Origin: an uncultured Lysobacterales bacterium
GTDB lineage: Bacteria; Pseudomonadota; Gammaproteobacteria; Xanthomonadales; Xanthomonadaceae
DNA length: 26,648 nt
NCBI GenBank assembly: GCA_946886865.1
Contig: CAMPJI010000031.1
Span: 1 to 26,648, forward strand
Reading direction: 5' to 3'
The notes beneath the pieces were generated by a model, which searched no databases, had not been told where the DNA came from, and was given only the letters and a program-made list of their open reading frames with translations. Of the stretch, positions 14,222-22,338 are shown piece by piece. The stretch's first letter is position 1. Every line of letters begins with the position of its first letter. A program made the translations under genes and the position numbers.

Positions 14222-17200
14222 TCAGCGCGTGCCCGCCTTCCGGCAGCGGGCGATGCGGCACTCGCCTTCGGGCACGGCCGAGAGGCTGCCGTCATCGGGC
14301 ACCACCACCGGATCGACGGCCGTGGGCTGCGCACCGTAGGACAGGCGCAGGCCGATGCGGCTGGCCTCGCTCGCGTTGCGTGCCTGCTCGTGGCCCAGCA
14401 GCAGCGACAGCAGCCAGCCGCGGCGCAGCGTGACGTCCAGGCCGGCCGACAGCGAGAGCGCATTGTCGTTGTAGCTGGACATGCGCAGGCGGTAGTCGGT
14501 GGCGGCCGGCATCAGCACGTAGTTGATGGCGGCGTCGCCCTTGTCCTCCAGCGCCTGGCGGTACTCGACGCTCCAGAACGGCCGCACGCGCCCCGCCTCG
14601 CCCAGCTGCCACTGGCCTTCAAGGCCGATGGCGGCCGTACGGCTGTCGACCCCCTGCTCGCGGTAGGCCAGGTCGTACAGCGCCAGGCCGTGTTCGCGGT
14701 AGGCATCCAGCGTGGTGCGGCTGGCGTCCAGGCGGCCGTAGCCGGTCAGGTTCATCGATGCGCCCTGGTGCGCATAGCCCATCGACAGCGACGCAAACTG
14801 CTGGTCGCCATCGCGGGTGGCCGTGCCCAGCGCATCGGCGTCGGTGCTCCAGCGCTGCAGGTCGAAGTCCAGCTGGCCGGTGCCGGCCACGGCATCGACG
14901 AACAGGTGCTCGCCGGCGCGCCACAGGCCGTACAGGGCCAGCGAGCGCTGGTCGGCCTGCAGGCGCGAGGCGCCGTTGGCGTCCAGCGTGCTGTCGTTGG
15001 CCGCCAGGCTGCCGGCGATACCGACGATCAGGTTGTCGCCAATCGCGCGATCCGCACCCAGCGTGATGCCGTCGGTCTCGAAGTCGAAGCCGTTGCGGCG
15101 GCCGCTGCTGCCGAACGTGGCGGTGCCCGACAACCAGGCGCCCCACCCCTGCGGCAGTGCCGGCCACGCGGATGCGGCGGCCTGGCCCAGCGGCACCGAC
15201 AGGCCCGCACCGGTGTCGCCGCCGGCGTAGGCCAGCGTCAGGGTGCTGGAACTGGCGTTGGCGCCGTTGCGTACCTGGCGCAGGCGGTCGCGGATGTTGG
15301 CCTGCTGGGCATTGGCGAAGCGCACGCTGGCATCCACCTGGGCCTGCATCAGGCCGGTGACGCCGGGGTCGCGCGTGGGGTCGGGGCGTTCGACCACCAC
15401 CAGCTCCATCTGGATGCTGGCGCTGGCGTAGTTGCCGTCGGCGGCCTGCGTGGCGGTGATGACGGCGGTGCCGGCCGCGTGCAGGGTCACGGTGCGGCCG
15501 CTGACGCTGGCCACCATGGGCTGGCTGCTGGTGAAGGTGAACGCGCCGGCGCTGTCGCTGTCGGGGTTGTCCAGTTCGAACGCGGCCTCGCCCAGCACCT
15601 TGGACAGGCGCTCGGGCCAGACCAGCGTCGGCACGGCGGCGGCGATGTCGACCTCCAGCGCCACCTGCGCGGCGGCGCTGTGGTTGGCGTCGCCGGCCTG
15701 GTCGGCGCTCAGCCCGCAGCGGCCGGCCGCGAGCATCGTCACGGTGTCGCCGGCCACGGTGCACACCGCCGCGGTGGTGCTGGCGAACACGATGGCGTTG
15801 CCCGATGCGCCGCCCTGCGCGGTCAATGCGAACGTGCCGCCCGGCGCGAACACCGGCGCGCCCGGGTTGGCGGCAAAGCCGGTGATGGCCTGCGCCTGCG
15901 GCTCGACCACGATTTCGATCGCCTGCTGCGCGGTGAAGCCGTTGGCGTCGCGCACCTCCAGGGTGGCGTCGAACCGGCCGGCGGCGGTCGGGGTGCCCGA
16001 CAGCACGCCGGCGGTGCTCAGCGCGACGCCTGGCGGCAGCGCGCCATCGACCACGGTGAACGTGTACGGCGCGGTGCCCCCCGTGACCTGCAACGTCTGG
16101 TCGATGCCATCGCCGAAGGTGATCTCCGGCGTCACCAGTGCTAACGCGAGGGCCGGTGCCTGCACTGTCAGCGTATAGGCCTGCTGCGCGGCGAACGGAC
16201 CGGTGCCGGTGCTGTTGTCGGTGGCTTCGATGGTGAAGGCGAACGTGCCGGACGCCGTTGGCGTACCCGACAACGTGCCGTCGGCGGCCAGCGCCAGGCC
16301 GTCGGGCAATGCACCGGCGACCTGCGCGAACGTGTACGGCGCGGTGCCGCCGCTGGCGGTGAACGCGTGCGTGTACGCCGCGCTGCCCGTGGCGTCGGCC
16401 GGGGCCGTTGCGTCCAAGGTGACGGTGGCGGCCTGGACGGTGACCGTCACGGTGGCCGGTGCCGACGTATTGAGGCCATCGCTGGCGGTGTAGGTGAAGC
16501 TGTCCGGCCCGGCATAACCCGCGGCCGGCTGGTAGGTGATGCCCGTGCCGCTGGCCACGACGGTGCCGTGCGCGGGCGCGGTGCCGACCGCCACCGAGGT
16601 GGGCGTGCCGGTGATGTCCAGCGTGACCGCCGTGGCCGGCGCGCCGTACGCGACGGTCAGGCTGACCGGGGCCGCCACCAGCGGCGGCGCCGGGGTGACC
16701 GCGTTGGACGCCGTCGAGGCGGCGCCGGTGCCGGCGGCGTTGTCGGCGGTCACGGTGAAGGTGTACGCCACGCCGTTGGTCAGGCCGGTGACCGTCAGCG
16801 GGCTGCCGGCGCCGGACGCGGTCGCGCCACCCGGGTTGGCGGTGACGGTGTAGCCGGTGATGGCGCTGCCGCCGGCGCTGGCCGGGGCGTCGAAGGACAC
16901 CGTCGCCTGTGTGTCGCCCGCCACCGCCGCGACGCCCGTCGGTGCGCCGGGAAGGACGGCGTTGACGGTGAAGCTGCGGCTCACCTGCGTGGCCGGCAGG
17001 TAGCTGGCGTCACCCGCCTGGTCGGCGTTGATGGTGCAGGTGCCGGCGGTGACGAAGGCCAGCGTGCCGCCCGAGGTGACCGTGCAGACGCCGGTCGTGG
17101 ACGAGCTGAAGACGACCGGGTACCCCACGCCAGCGCTGCTGCTGGCGGTCAGCGTAGGCGTCGTGCCGAAGTTCTGCGCGCCGGGGTTTGTGAACGTAAT

Positions 17201-19606
17201 GGTCTGCTCGGCGGCCGGGGTGGCCGGGTTGCTCGCCATCGATGCGGGCCCGATGCCGGCCACGTTTTCGGCCGTAACCGTGAAGGTGTACGCCACGCCG
17301 TTGGTCAGGCCGGTCAGCACAATTGGCGAGCCGGCGCCACTGGCGCTGATGCCGCCCGGGTTGGAGGTGACCGTGTAGCCGGTAATGGCCGCGCCGCCGG
17401 AATTGGACGGTGCGCTGAAGGCCACCGAGACCTGGGTGTCGCCCGCCGTCGCGATGGCCGCGGTCGGCGCGCCGGGAACCACGGCGTTGACAGTGAAGGA
17501 TTGCGACACCGTTGCCGCCGCGGTCGTGGCGGCATCTCCGGCCTGGTCCGCATCGATGGTGCAAGTGCCGGCGGTGACGAACGTCAGCGTGCCGCCGCTG
17601 GTGATCGTGCAGACCCCCGAGGTGGAAGAGCTGAAGCTGACCGGCAGGTCCGCGCTGCTGCTCGCCGTGAGCGTCGGTGTGGTGCCGAAGTTCTGCGCGC
17701 CGGGATTGGCGAAGCTGATGGTCTGCGGCGCCCGCGGCGTGACCGCATTGGACACTCCCGACGCCCCGCCCGTGCCGACGGCGTTGGTCGCCGTTACGGT
17801 GAAGGTGTAGGCGGTGCCGTTGTCCAGGCCGGTGACCGTGATCGGCGAAGACGCGCCGGTCCCGGTGATGCCGCCGGGGCTGGAGGTCACCGTGTAGCCG
17901 GTGATCGCCGAGCCGCCGTTGTCGGCGGGTGCGGTAAAGGCGATGGACACCTGCCCGTCGCCCGGCGTGGCGGTGCCGATGACGGGCGCGCCGGGCGCCT
18001 CGGGGATATCCACGGTGTGGGCGGTGCCGCTGGTGAAGGCCGCCGGCGGGCCGTTGCCGGCATCGTCCTGGAGATTGCTCCCGCCATTGAGGTTGACCCG
18101 CAGGGTGCCGGTGCCGGTGATGCTATTGACGGTGACGTCGACCGAGGCGCCGCTGGCAGCGGACACGCCGGCGATGCTGCCCGACGCGCTGCCGGTGGAA
18201 GCCAGCGCGAAGTCGTCGACAGACACGTTGCCGACGGATTCGTTGAAGGCGACGTTGAAGGTCACGGCGGTGTCGGCGGCCGTCGCGCCGCCGGCCGGGG
18301 CAATGGCGGTGACGGCCGGCGCCGTGGTGTCGACCGTCGCATTGCTCGTGTCGGCACGCACCGTTGTGTTGCCCGCGTTGTCCGCTGCGGTGACGCTCAT
18401 ATTGCGGTTGGCCGCATCGATCGCACCGGCCACCAGCGTGTACGTGGCCACCCAGGTGCCCGCGCTGTTGGTCGCGGCGACGGCGGCGCCACCGCCGAAC
18501 TGGCTGAAGTCCACGGTGACGGCGCTGAGGGTGTCGCTGTTGTTGTCGCCGCCGGCCGTGTTGTTCCAGGCAGCGGTGACGGTGTCGCCGATCTTGAAGG
18601 CGCCGCCGATGCCCGTGCCGCCGGAGACGCTGATGTAGGCGTCGGTGACGACCGGCGCGACGCTGTCGACCGATGCGTTGGTGGTGTCGGCCCGGGTCGT
18701 CGATCCGTGCACGTTGGTGGCGGTGATGCTGACGTTGCGGTTGGCGGCATCGATGGCGCCTGATACCAGGGTGTAGGTCGCCGTCCAGGTTCCACCGCTG
18801 TTGCTCGCCGCCACGGCCGCGCCGCCGCCGAACTGCGAGAAGTCGACGGTGACCCCGGTCACGCCGGCGTTGTTGTCGCCCCCGGCGGTGTTGTTCCAGG
18901 TCGCGGTGACGGTGTCGCCGATCCGGTAGGTACCGCCGGTACCCGATGCGCCCGACAGGCTGATGCGGGCGTCGGTGACGGTGGGCGGCTCGGGCACGAC
19001 GGCATCGTCGATGACGATGTCGTTCATGGAGTGTCCTGTCGCGGACTGGTTATCCAGATATCCGCCTGCGGAAATGTAGATCCGCACTTCGTCGACGTTG
19101 TCGAACCCGGCGCCGGGCACGACGGTCATCGGATTGGAGGACGGGTCATACGCTTCGAAGGTCATCGAGGCCACCTGGACGCCATCGCGGTAACCCGCGA
19201 CGGTGTTGGTGGTGCTCTGCGTTTCCGCCCAGTTGTAGTAGTGGAAGGACGAAAGCTTGAACTCGCCACCATCGCCGGACCGGATGGCCATGCCTTTCGG
19301 GCCGTCTGGCGAGTCGTAGGTCAAACCGCTGTAGGACGGATCGCTGCTGAACAAATAGCTGTTGTCGAACCAGGTGATCGCACCGAGGGTGGTACCGGCG
19401 GCATCCGCAATGTTCACCACCTGGATGTTCTTGCCGGGGATATCCACGGAGCCGCCGTCGCCGTCGGACGCGATGCCGTCGCCAAGCCCGATGTTGCTCG
19501 AGTACGAAAGCGTGGCCGGCGCCGCGTGCGCGGTCATCGCGACGGCGAACAGCACCACCACCGCGAGCGCGTGGCGCGCGCGGCGGACCGCATGAGTCGT
19601 GGACAT
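14222..19606 (-). CDS. Ig/FN3-repeat autotransporter adhesin
   Basis: A 1794-residue surface protein starting at an ATG with AGGGGA seven bases upstream. The signal peptide is residues 1-28 (ending AHA). Residues 30-205 are a beta-rich N-terminal domain. Two near-identical Ig-like repeats lie at 209-430 and another Ig-like unit at about 430-535. Three FN3 domains (about 537-626, 709-799, 882-972, each with TPGD/AGDTQVSVAF and AYTFTV) alternate with two NPGAQNFGTTPTLTASSS units carrying a Cys pair. Then come a cadherin/Ig-like unit (about 976-1057), two putative-Ig repeats (GTAPYTF...LSGTPTA; about 1057-1234) and two more Ig-like units. Residues about 1465-1756 are an autotransporter beta-barrel (GWGAWLSGTATFG; TLGADRAIGDNLIVGIAG). 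Beyond the last strand (RIGLRLSYG) there is a tail of about 38 residues with two Cys, unusual because barrels normally end at the strand. Probable type V secreted adhesin. It is monocistronic with its own terminator. Confidence 0.93.
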   Translation of the reverse strand: MSTTHAVRRARHALAVVVLFAVAMTAHAAPATLSYSSNIGLGDGIASDGDGGSVDIPGKNIQVVNIADAAGTTLGAITWFDNSYLFSSDPSYSGLTYDSPDGPKGMAIRSGDGGEFKLSSFHYYNWAETQSTTNTVAGYRDGVQVASMTFEAYDPSSNPMTVVPGAGFDNVDEVRIYISAGGYLDNQSATGHSMNDIVIDDAVVPEPPTVTDARISLSGASGTGGTYRIGDTVTATWNNTAGGDNNAGVTGVTVDFSQFGGGAAVAASNSGGTWTATYTLVSGAIDAANRNVSITATNVHGSTTRADTTNASVDSVAPVVTDAYISVSGGTGIGGAFKIGDTVTAAWNNTAGGDNNSDTLSAVTVDFSQFGGGAAVAATNSAGTWVATYTLVAGAIDAANRNMSVTAADNAGNTTVRADTSNATVDTTAPAVTAIAPAGGATAADTAVTFNVAFNESVGNVSVDDFALASTGSASGSIAGVSAASGASVDVTVNSITGTGTLRVNLNGGSNLQDDAGNGPPAAFTSGTAHTVDIPEAPGAPVIGTATPGDGQVSIAFTAPADNGGSAITGYTVTSSPGGITGTGASSPITVTGLDNGTAYTFTVTATNAVGTGGASGVSNAVTPRAPQTISFANPGAQNFGTTPTLTASSSADLPVSFSSSTSGVCTITSGGTLTFVTAGTCTIDADQAGDAATTAAATVSQSFTVNAVVPGAPTAAIATAGDTQVSVAFSAPSNSGGAAITGYTVTSNPGGISASGAGSPIVLTGLTNGVAYTFTVTAENVAGIGPASMASNPATPAAEQTITFTNPGAQNFGTTPTLTASSSAGVGYPVVFSSSTTGVCTVTSGGTLAFVTAGTCTINADQAGDASYLPATQVSRSFTVNAVLPGAPTGVAAVAGDTQATVSFDAPASAGGSAITGYTVTANPGGATASGAGSPLTVTGLTNGVAYTFTVTADNAAGTGAASTASNAVTPAPPLVAAPVSLTVAYGAPATAVTLDITGTPTSVAVGTAPAHGTVVASGTGITYQPAAGYAGPDSFTYTASDGLNTSAPATVTVTVQAATVTLDATAPADATGSAAYTHAFTASGGTAPYTFAQVAGALPDGLALAADGTLSGTPTASGTFAFTIEATDNSTGTGPFAAQQAYTLTVQAPALALALVTPEITFGDGIDQTLQVTGGTAPYTFTVVDGALPPGVALSTAGVLSGTPTAAGRFDATLEVRDANGFTAQQAIEIVVEPQAQAITGFAANPGAPVFAPGGTFALTAQGGASGNAIVFASTTAAVCTVAGDTVTMLAAGRCGLSADQAGDANHSAAAQVALEVDIAAAVPTLVWPERLSKVLGEAAFELDNPDSDSAGAFTFTSSQPMVASVSGRTVTLHAAGTAVITATQAADGNYASASIQMELVVVERPDPTRDPGVTGLMQAQVDASVRFANAQQANIRDRLRQVRNGANASSSTLTLAYAGGDTGAGLSVPLGQAAASAWPALPQGWGAWLSGTATFGSSGRRNGFDFETDGITLGADRAIGDNLIVGIAGSLAANDSTLDANGASRLQADQRSLALYGLWRAGEHLFVDAVAGTGQLDFDLQRWSTDADALGTATRDGDQQFASLSMGYAHQGASMNLTGYGRLDASRTTLDAYREHGLALYDLAYREQGVDSRTAAIGLEGQWQLGEAGRVRPFWSVEYRQALEDKGDAAINYVLMPAATDYRLRMSSYNDNALSLSAGLDVTLRRGWLLSLLLGHEQARNASEASRIGLRLSYGAQPTAVDPVVVPDDGSLSAVPEGECRIARCRKAGTR
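18317..18982 (-). repeat. Tandem duplicated Ig-like module in the autotransporter
   Basis: Two adjacent copies (18653-18982 and 18317-18652, about 110 codons each) share long identical peptide stretches such as TWNNTAGGDNN/AWNNTAGGDNN, VTVDFSQFGGGAAVAA and GAIDAANRN. The similarity extends to the DNA, so the duplication is relatively recent or kept alike by recombination. Confidence 0.9.
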
Positions 19607-19951
19607 CGTTTTTCCCCTGGTTCCCGCTTCTGAACGACGTCCGGACTGATCCGTGCGCCTGTTGTCTGTTGTCTGTTGCGACTGCCCGTTCGACGACCGC
19701 CATTCGGAGCGCCGTCGCCCATCTCCGCCATAAAACCGGCGGCCCCGCTTAAAGGGTCGCTGCCACACGCTCCACAGGCAATTTCCGTGCCCCGCCTGCA
19801 ACGCAGGCGCGCCCGGCGCCCGCCCCTTCGGAGCAATGACGGCCGCGCGCGCCTGTTCTTGAGCCTTGCCCACCACCCGGGCCGCCCTGCCTGCACGGCT
19901 TTGACACCGGGCCCGGTACCGTGCCCCCTTCCCCACCCCATGGAGGCCGGC
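19607..19951. other. Divergent intergenic region, autotransporter / hemerythrin
   Basis: About 345 bases serve as upstream region for both genes. It holds a 7-base tandem repeat in the autotransporter leader (19659-19679), a TTGACA hexamer (19911-19916) without a matching -10 on the hemerythrin side, and directly after it a 12-base perfect palindrome ACCGGGCCCGGT (19916-19927). No extra gene is supported. Confidence 0.5.
19659..19679 (-). repeat. Three-copy 7-bp tandem repeat in the autotransporter leader
   Basis: CTGTTGT, CTGTTGT, CTGTTGC in direct succession (ACAACAG units on the transcribed strand), 53-73 bases upstream of the autotransporter start. A simple repeat here could change copy number by slippage and alter expression. 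Confidence 0.8.
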
Positions 19952-20410
19952 ATGTCCGAGACGATCTACGACGCCCTGCGCGAGAGCCACGAAGAGCAGC
20001 GGTCCCTGTTCCGCAAATTATTGCGCAGCAAGCCGGGCACGCGCGAGCGGTTGGACCTGTTCACGCAGGCGCGGATCGAGCTGGAGGCGCACGAGGCGGC
20101 CGAGGAGCGGTTCCTGTACGCGCCGATGCTGATGGACGACATGGGGCTGAACTCCACGCGCCATGCACTGCATGAGCACCACGAGATCGACGAGCTGGTC
20201 GAAGACGTGCAGTCGCTGGACCCGGCCGGCGAGGCGTGGCTGGAGAAGTGCAAGGAGCTGAGCCACCAGGTGCACCACCACCTGCGCGAGGAGGAGAAGA
20301 AGTTCTTCCAGGTGTCGGGCAAGGTGCTGACCGAGACGCAGAAGGTGCAGCTGGCCAAGAAGTACCGGAAGGACTTCGAGCGGATGAAGAAGAAGCTGGC
20401 GGCGGAGTGA
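19952..20410 (+). CDS. Hemerythrin HHE-domain protein
   Basis: A 152-residue cytoplasmic four-helix protein. Candidate iron-ligand motifs are present: H14 (SHEEQ), HEAAEE at about 48-53, HALHEHHEIDEL at about 73-84 and HQVHHHLREEEKKFF at about 109-123. HHE proteins bind a di-iron centre and act in O2 or nitric oxide sensing, storage or iron-sulfur repair; which one is not clear here. The start at 19952 has GGAGG five bases upstream; an in-frame ATG four codons earlier overlaps that ribosome site and is less likely. The C-terminus is lysine-rich (RMKKKLAAE). It is a single gene, divergent from the autotransporter and followed by REP elements. Confidence 0.9.
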   Translation: MSETIYDALRESHEEQRSLFRKLLRSKPGTRERLDLFTQARIELEAHEAAEERFLYAPMLMDDMGLNSTRHALHEHHEIDELVEDVQSLDPAGEAWLEKCKELSHQVHHHLREEEKKFFQVSGKVLTETQKVQLAKKYRKDFERMKKKLAAE

Positions 20411-20450
20411 CTGCACGCTGATCCTTGTCGGCGCGTGCGGCGGATGCCCT

Positions 20451-20474
20451 TGTAGGAGCGGCTTCAGCCGCGAT
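20451..20474 (+). repeat. GTAG-headed REP/SMAG-like palindrome
   Basis: TGTAGGAGCGGC-TTCA-GCCGCGA, the canonical TTCA-loop variant in plus orientation. It faces the GTGA/GTAA-type copy 24 bases further on, forming a mixed inverted pair downstream of the hemerythrin gene. Confidence 0.85.
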
Positions 20475-20497
20475 TGGCGCTCGGGTGGAGTGCGTGG

Positions 20498-20520
20498 TCG
20501 CGACTTACGTCGCTCCTACA
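20498..20520 (-). repeat. GTAG-headed REP-like palindrome, second variant
   Basis: Minus-strand TGTAGGAGCGAC-GTAA-GTCGCGA. It has the same head as the TTCA variant but a different stem (GCGAC/GTCGC) and loop, so it belongs to a second subfamily with the pair at 25119-25189. Confidence 0.85.
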
Positions 20521-20573
20521 CAGGTTCTGGGGCGCGTGGCCATCGGCGTGCGTCTTCGAGGGGCCGGCTTTGG

Positions 20574-20597
20574 TTCGCGGCTGAAGCCGTTCCTACA
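20574..20597 (-). repeat. GTAG-headed REP/SMAG-like palindrome
   Basis: Minus-strand GTAGGAACGGC-TTCA-GCCGCGA, a slightly diverged TTCA copy just after the diguanylate cyclase stop, where it may mark the mRNA end. Confidence 0.8.
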
Positions 20598-20631
20598 CGG
20601 GCCGTCCTACACGGGCGGGCGATGCAGGGAC

Positions 20632-21918
20632 TCAGGCGCTGACGGCTTCGGGGAAGCTGAGTTGCTCGAGGTCGGGGTGCGACAGCACCACGGCGCGGTC
20701 GCGGCCGCCGTGCTTGGCCTGGTACAGGGCGATGTCGGCGGCGCGCAGCAGGTCGGTGTGGCGCGGGGCGTTGCGCGGGCGCAGCAGGGCAACACCGAGG
20801 CTGGCGGTCACGCGGCCGGTGGGGCCTTCGGCGCCGTGGAGTTCCAGCCGCGCGATGTCGCGGCGAAGTGCATCGGCCAGGGCGGTCAGGCGCCCGCTGT
20901 CGGGCTGGTACCAGACCAGCGCGAACTCCTCGCCGCCATACCGCGCGGCCAGGTCCAGCGGCCGCTTGGCGTGGCCGGCCACGACGCGGGCCACGCCGCG
21001 CAGCGCGGCATCGCCGTCGGCATGGCCGTGGCGGTCGTTGAACTGCTTGAAGTGGTCGACGTCGATCAGGGCCAGCGCCACGCAGGTGCCGTCGCGCGCG
21101 GCCTGCTGCCACACGCGGTGCAGGTGCTCGTTGAAGCTGCGCCGGTTGTGGATGCCGGTCAGCCCGTCGCGCTCGGCCAGTTCCGACAGCATGCCGGCCG
21201 TGAGGAAGGTGATGCGCGCGCGGTACTCCAGCGCGAAGCCGCCACAGGCGCCGACAATGTTGGCCAGCACCATGTACGACAGCTGGTAGGTCAGGATCAG
21301 CGGGTCGGGCTGCCACACCGGCACCAGGGCCAGGAACATCACCAGCGCCGCCGTGTTGGCCACCAGTGCCCATCGCCACGGCAGGCCCACCAGCAGGTAG
21401 ATGGCGAAGGGCAGCAACAACGTGCCTTCGTACGGGACGGGCGCATCCAGTGCCAGGGTGAGCACGACGATGCCGACGGTGCCGCAGCCGGTCACCAGCG
21501 CCGCCAGGAACACGGCCGGTATCAGCCACGCGCGCAGCGCCGGGCGGTGGCTGATCACCAGCGCCGCCACCAGCGCCGGCACGATCAGGAACAGGCGGAT
21601 GGCCGCCGTCCAGCGCGACGCGTGCAGCGGGATGGTCGTCAGATCGATGGCGATGAACGTCACGTACGTGCCGATGCCGATCCACAGCACCCAGCGCAGC
21701 CACGCCAGGTTCATGAGGTGCTGGTCCTTGCGGAACGCCCGCTCGAGCTCGGGCTCGAAACGGAGCGTCGCCTGCCCACGGTCCAGCGCCTCGCGGTAGG
21801 GCGAGGGGTGGGCGGCATCCAGAGGGACGTGGGGCGGTGGCATGGGCGGCGGCAAACCCTCGGCGGCGCCGGCGCCCTTCGGACGGGCAGCGGTCGATCC
21901 GGTGGACGGGCGCTCCAT
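20632..21918 (-). CDS. Membrane-bound GGDEF diguanylate cyclase
   Basis: A 428-residue protein. About 65 N-terminal residues are Pro/Ala-rich and cytoplasmic. Some five to six hydrophobic segments follow between residues 72 and 228 (e.g. WVLWIGIGTYVTFIAI, LFLIVPALVAALVI, LIPAVFLAALVTG). The GGDEF domain spans about 245-420 with DGLTGIHNRRSF, DVDHFKQFND and the active loop GGEEF (328-332). The inhibitory site RPLD (319-322) stands five residues before the loop, so product inhibition is expected. It converts two GTP to c-di-GMP at the inner membrane. The ATG at 21918 has no close ribosome site; a purine-rich GGAAGAAGAAAGAAGAA lies further upstream. A FliA-like promoter sits about 40 bases upstream, suggesting expression with late flagellar genes. 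Confidence 0.93.
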   Translation of the reverse strand: MERPSTGSTAARPKGAGAAEGLPPPMPPPHVPLDAAHPSPYREALDRGQATLRFEPELERAFRKDQHLMNLAWLRWVLWIGIGTYVTFIAIDLTTIPLHASRWTAAIRLFLIVPALVAALVISHRPALRAWLIPAVFLAALVTGCGTVGIVVLTLALDAPVPYEGTLLLPFAIYLLVGLPWRWALVANTAALVMFLALVPVWQPDPLILTYQLSYMVLANIVGACGGFALEYRARITFLTAGMLSELAERDGLTGIHNRRSFNEHLHRVWQQAARDGTCVALALIDVDHFKQFNDRHGHADGDAALRGVARVVAGHAKRPLDLAARYGGEEFALVWYQPDSGRLTALADALRRDIARLELHGAEGPTGRVTASLGVALLRPRNAPRHTDLLRAADIALYQAKHGGRDRAVVLSHPDLEQLSFPEAVSA

Positions 21919-21957
21919 TCCCGGGGATCGGTGGTTCTTCTTTCTTCTTCCGTGTCG

Positions 21958-21984
21958 GAATCGGCCGCGCGCCGGAAACCTTTA
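21958..21984 (-). promoter_or_regulatory. Candidate sigma-28 (FliA) promoter of the diguanylate cyclase gene
   Basis: On the minus strand TAAAGGTT, 11 bases, then GCCGATTC. The E. coli FliA consensus is TAAAGTTT-N11-GCCGATAA, so 13 of 16 positions match with exact spacing. The predicted start of transcription lies about 30-35 bases before the ATG at 21918. Confidence 0.7.
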
Positions 21985-22187
21985 GCGCGCCCGCCGATCT
22001 TCTGCGGTTGCGGCGTCAGTTGCGGTGGACGCCGGGCCGTGCGGATCGCCTGTGCGACCGCGACGATCCTCGATACCGTGCTGCTGCGGCAGCAACGTCG
22101 GCCGCACTCGATCGCGGGCACGGCGCCGGCGGTCGCAACGTGCGCTGCGCATGTGACGGGTACGGCGCGCGCGGCGTTCGGGCGTGT

Positions 22188-22219
22188 GGTCGGGTGCCCG
22201 GTCGGGTGCCCGGTCGGGG
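22188..22219. repeat. 12-bp tandem repeat, 2.7 copies
   Basis: GGTCGGGTGCCC at 22188-22199 and 22200-22211, followed by GGTCGGGG. It abuts a REP element at 22218. Confidence 0.85.
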
Positions 22220-22243
22220 ATCGCGGCGGAAGCCGCGCCTACA
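22218..22243 (-). repeat. GTAG-headed REP/SMAG-like palindrome
   Basis: Minus-strand GTAGGCGCGGC-TTCC-GCCGCGA, a TTCC-loop version of the family. Confidence 0.8.
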
Positions 22244-22291
22244 GGGCACGGCCTGGATGGATCGAGGTGCGCCGCAATCGAGCGCCCGGGC

Positions 22292-22315
22292 TCGCGGCGG
22301 AAGCCGCGTCTGCAG
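22292..22315 (-). repeat. REP-like palindrome with altered head
   Basis: Minus-strand GCAGACGCGGC-TTCC-GCCGCGA. The head is GCAG, not GTAG. It shares the TTCC loop with the copy 75 bases away and lies just after the PAS kinase stop. Confidence 0.75.
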
Positions 22316-22338
22316 GCGGGACGCGCTGGCCAGGTCGA

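Larger units (their letters stand above)
21919..22338. other. Intergenic region with promoter and repeats
   Basis: About 420 bases between the PAS kinase stop and the diguanylate cyclase start. It holds the FliA-like promoter (21958-21984), a 12-base tandem repeat (22188-22219) and two REP elements (22218-22243, 22292-22315). No gene is supported and no T-run terminator was seen after the kinase gene. Confidence 0.5.

Noticed and set aside
14162..16144. Plus-strand open frame antisense to the autotransporter barrel
   Set aside because: Composition is a shadow of the minus-strand coding sequence; it also begins in the autotransporter terminator.
16367..18763. Long plus-strand open frame (about 800 codons) opposite the autotransporter
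   Set aside because: It is Gly/Arg/Ala-rich without domains and mirrors the codon bias of the clearly real minus-strand autotransporter. GC-rich genes leave such open antisense frames.
19911..19939. TTGACA as -35 of the hemerythrin gene
   Set aside because: The region 16-18 bases downstream is C-rich with no -10-like hexamer. It may be chance or part of the palindrome.
19607..19990. Longer N-terminus for the autotransporter
   Set aside because: The upstream part has no signal peptide and overlaps the hemerythrin start. The ATG at 19606 has a ribosome site and a clean signal peptide.
20451..20597. Clustered repeats as a CRISPR array
   Set aside because: Only three copies, alternating orientation, variable spacing and two variants, with no cas genes. 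They fit the REP family.
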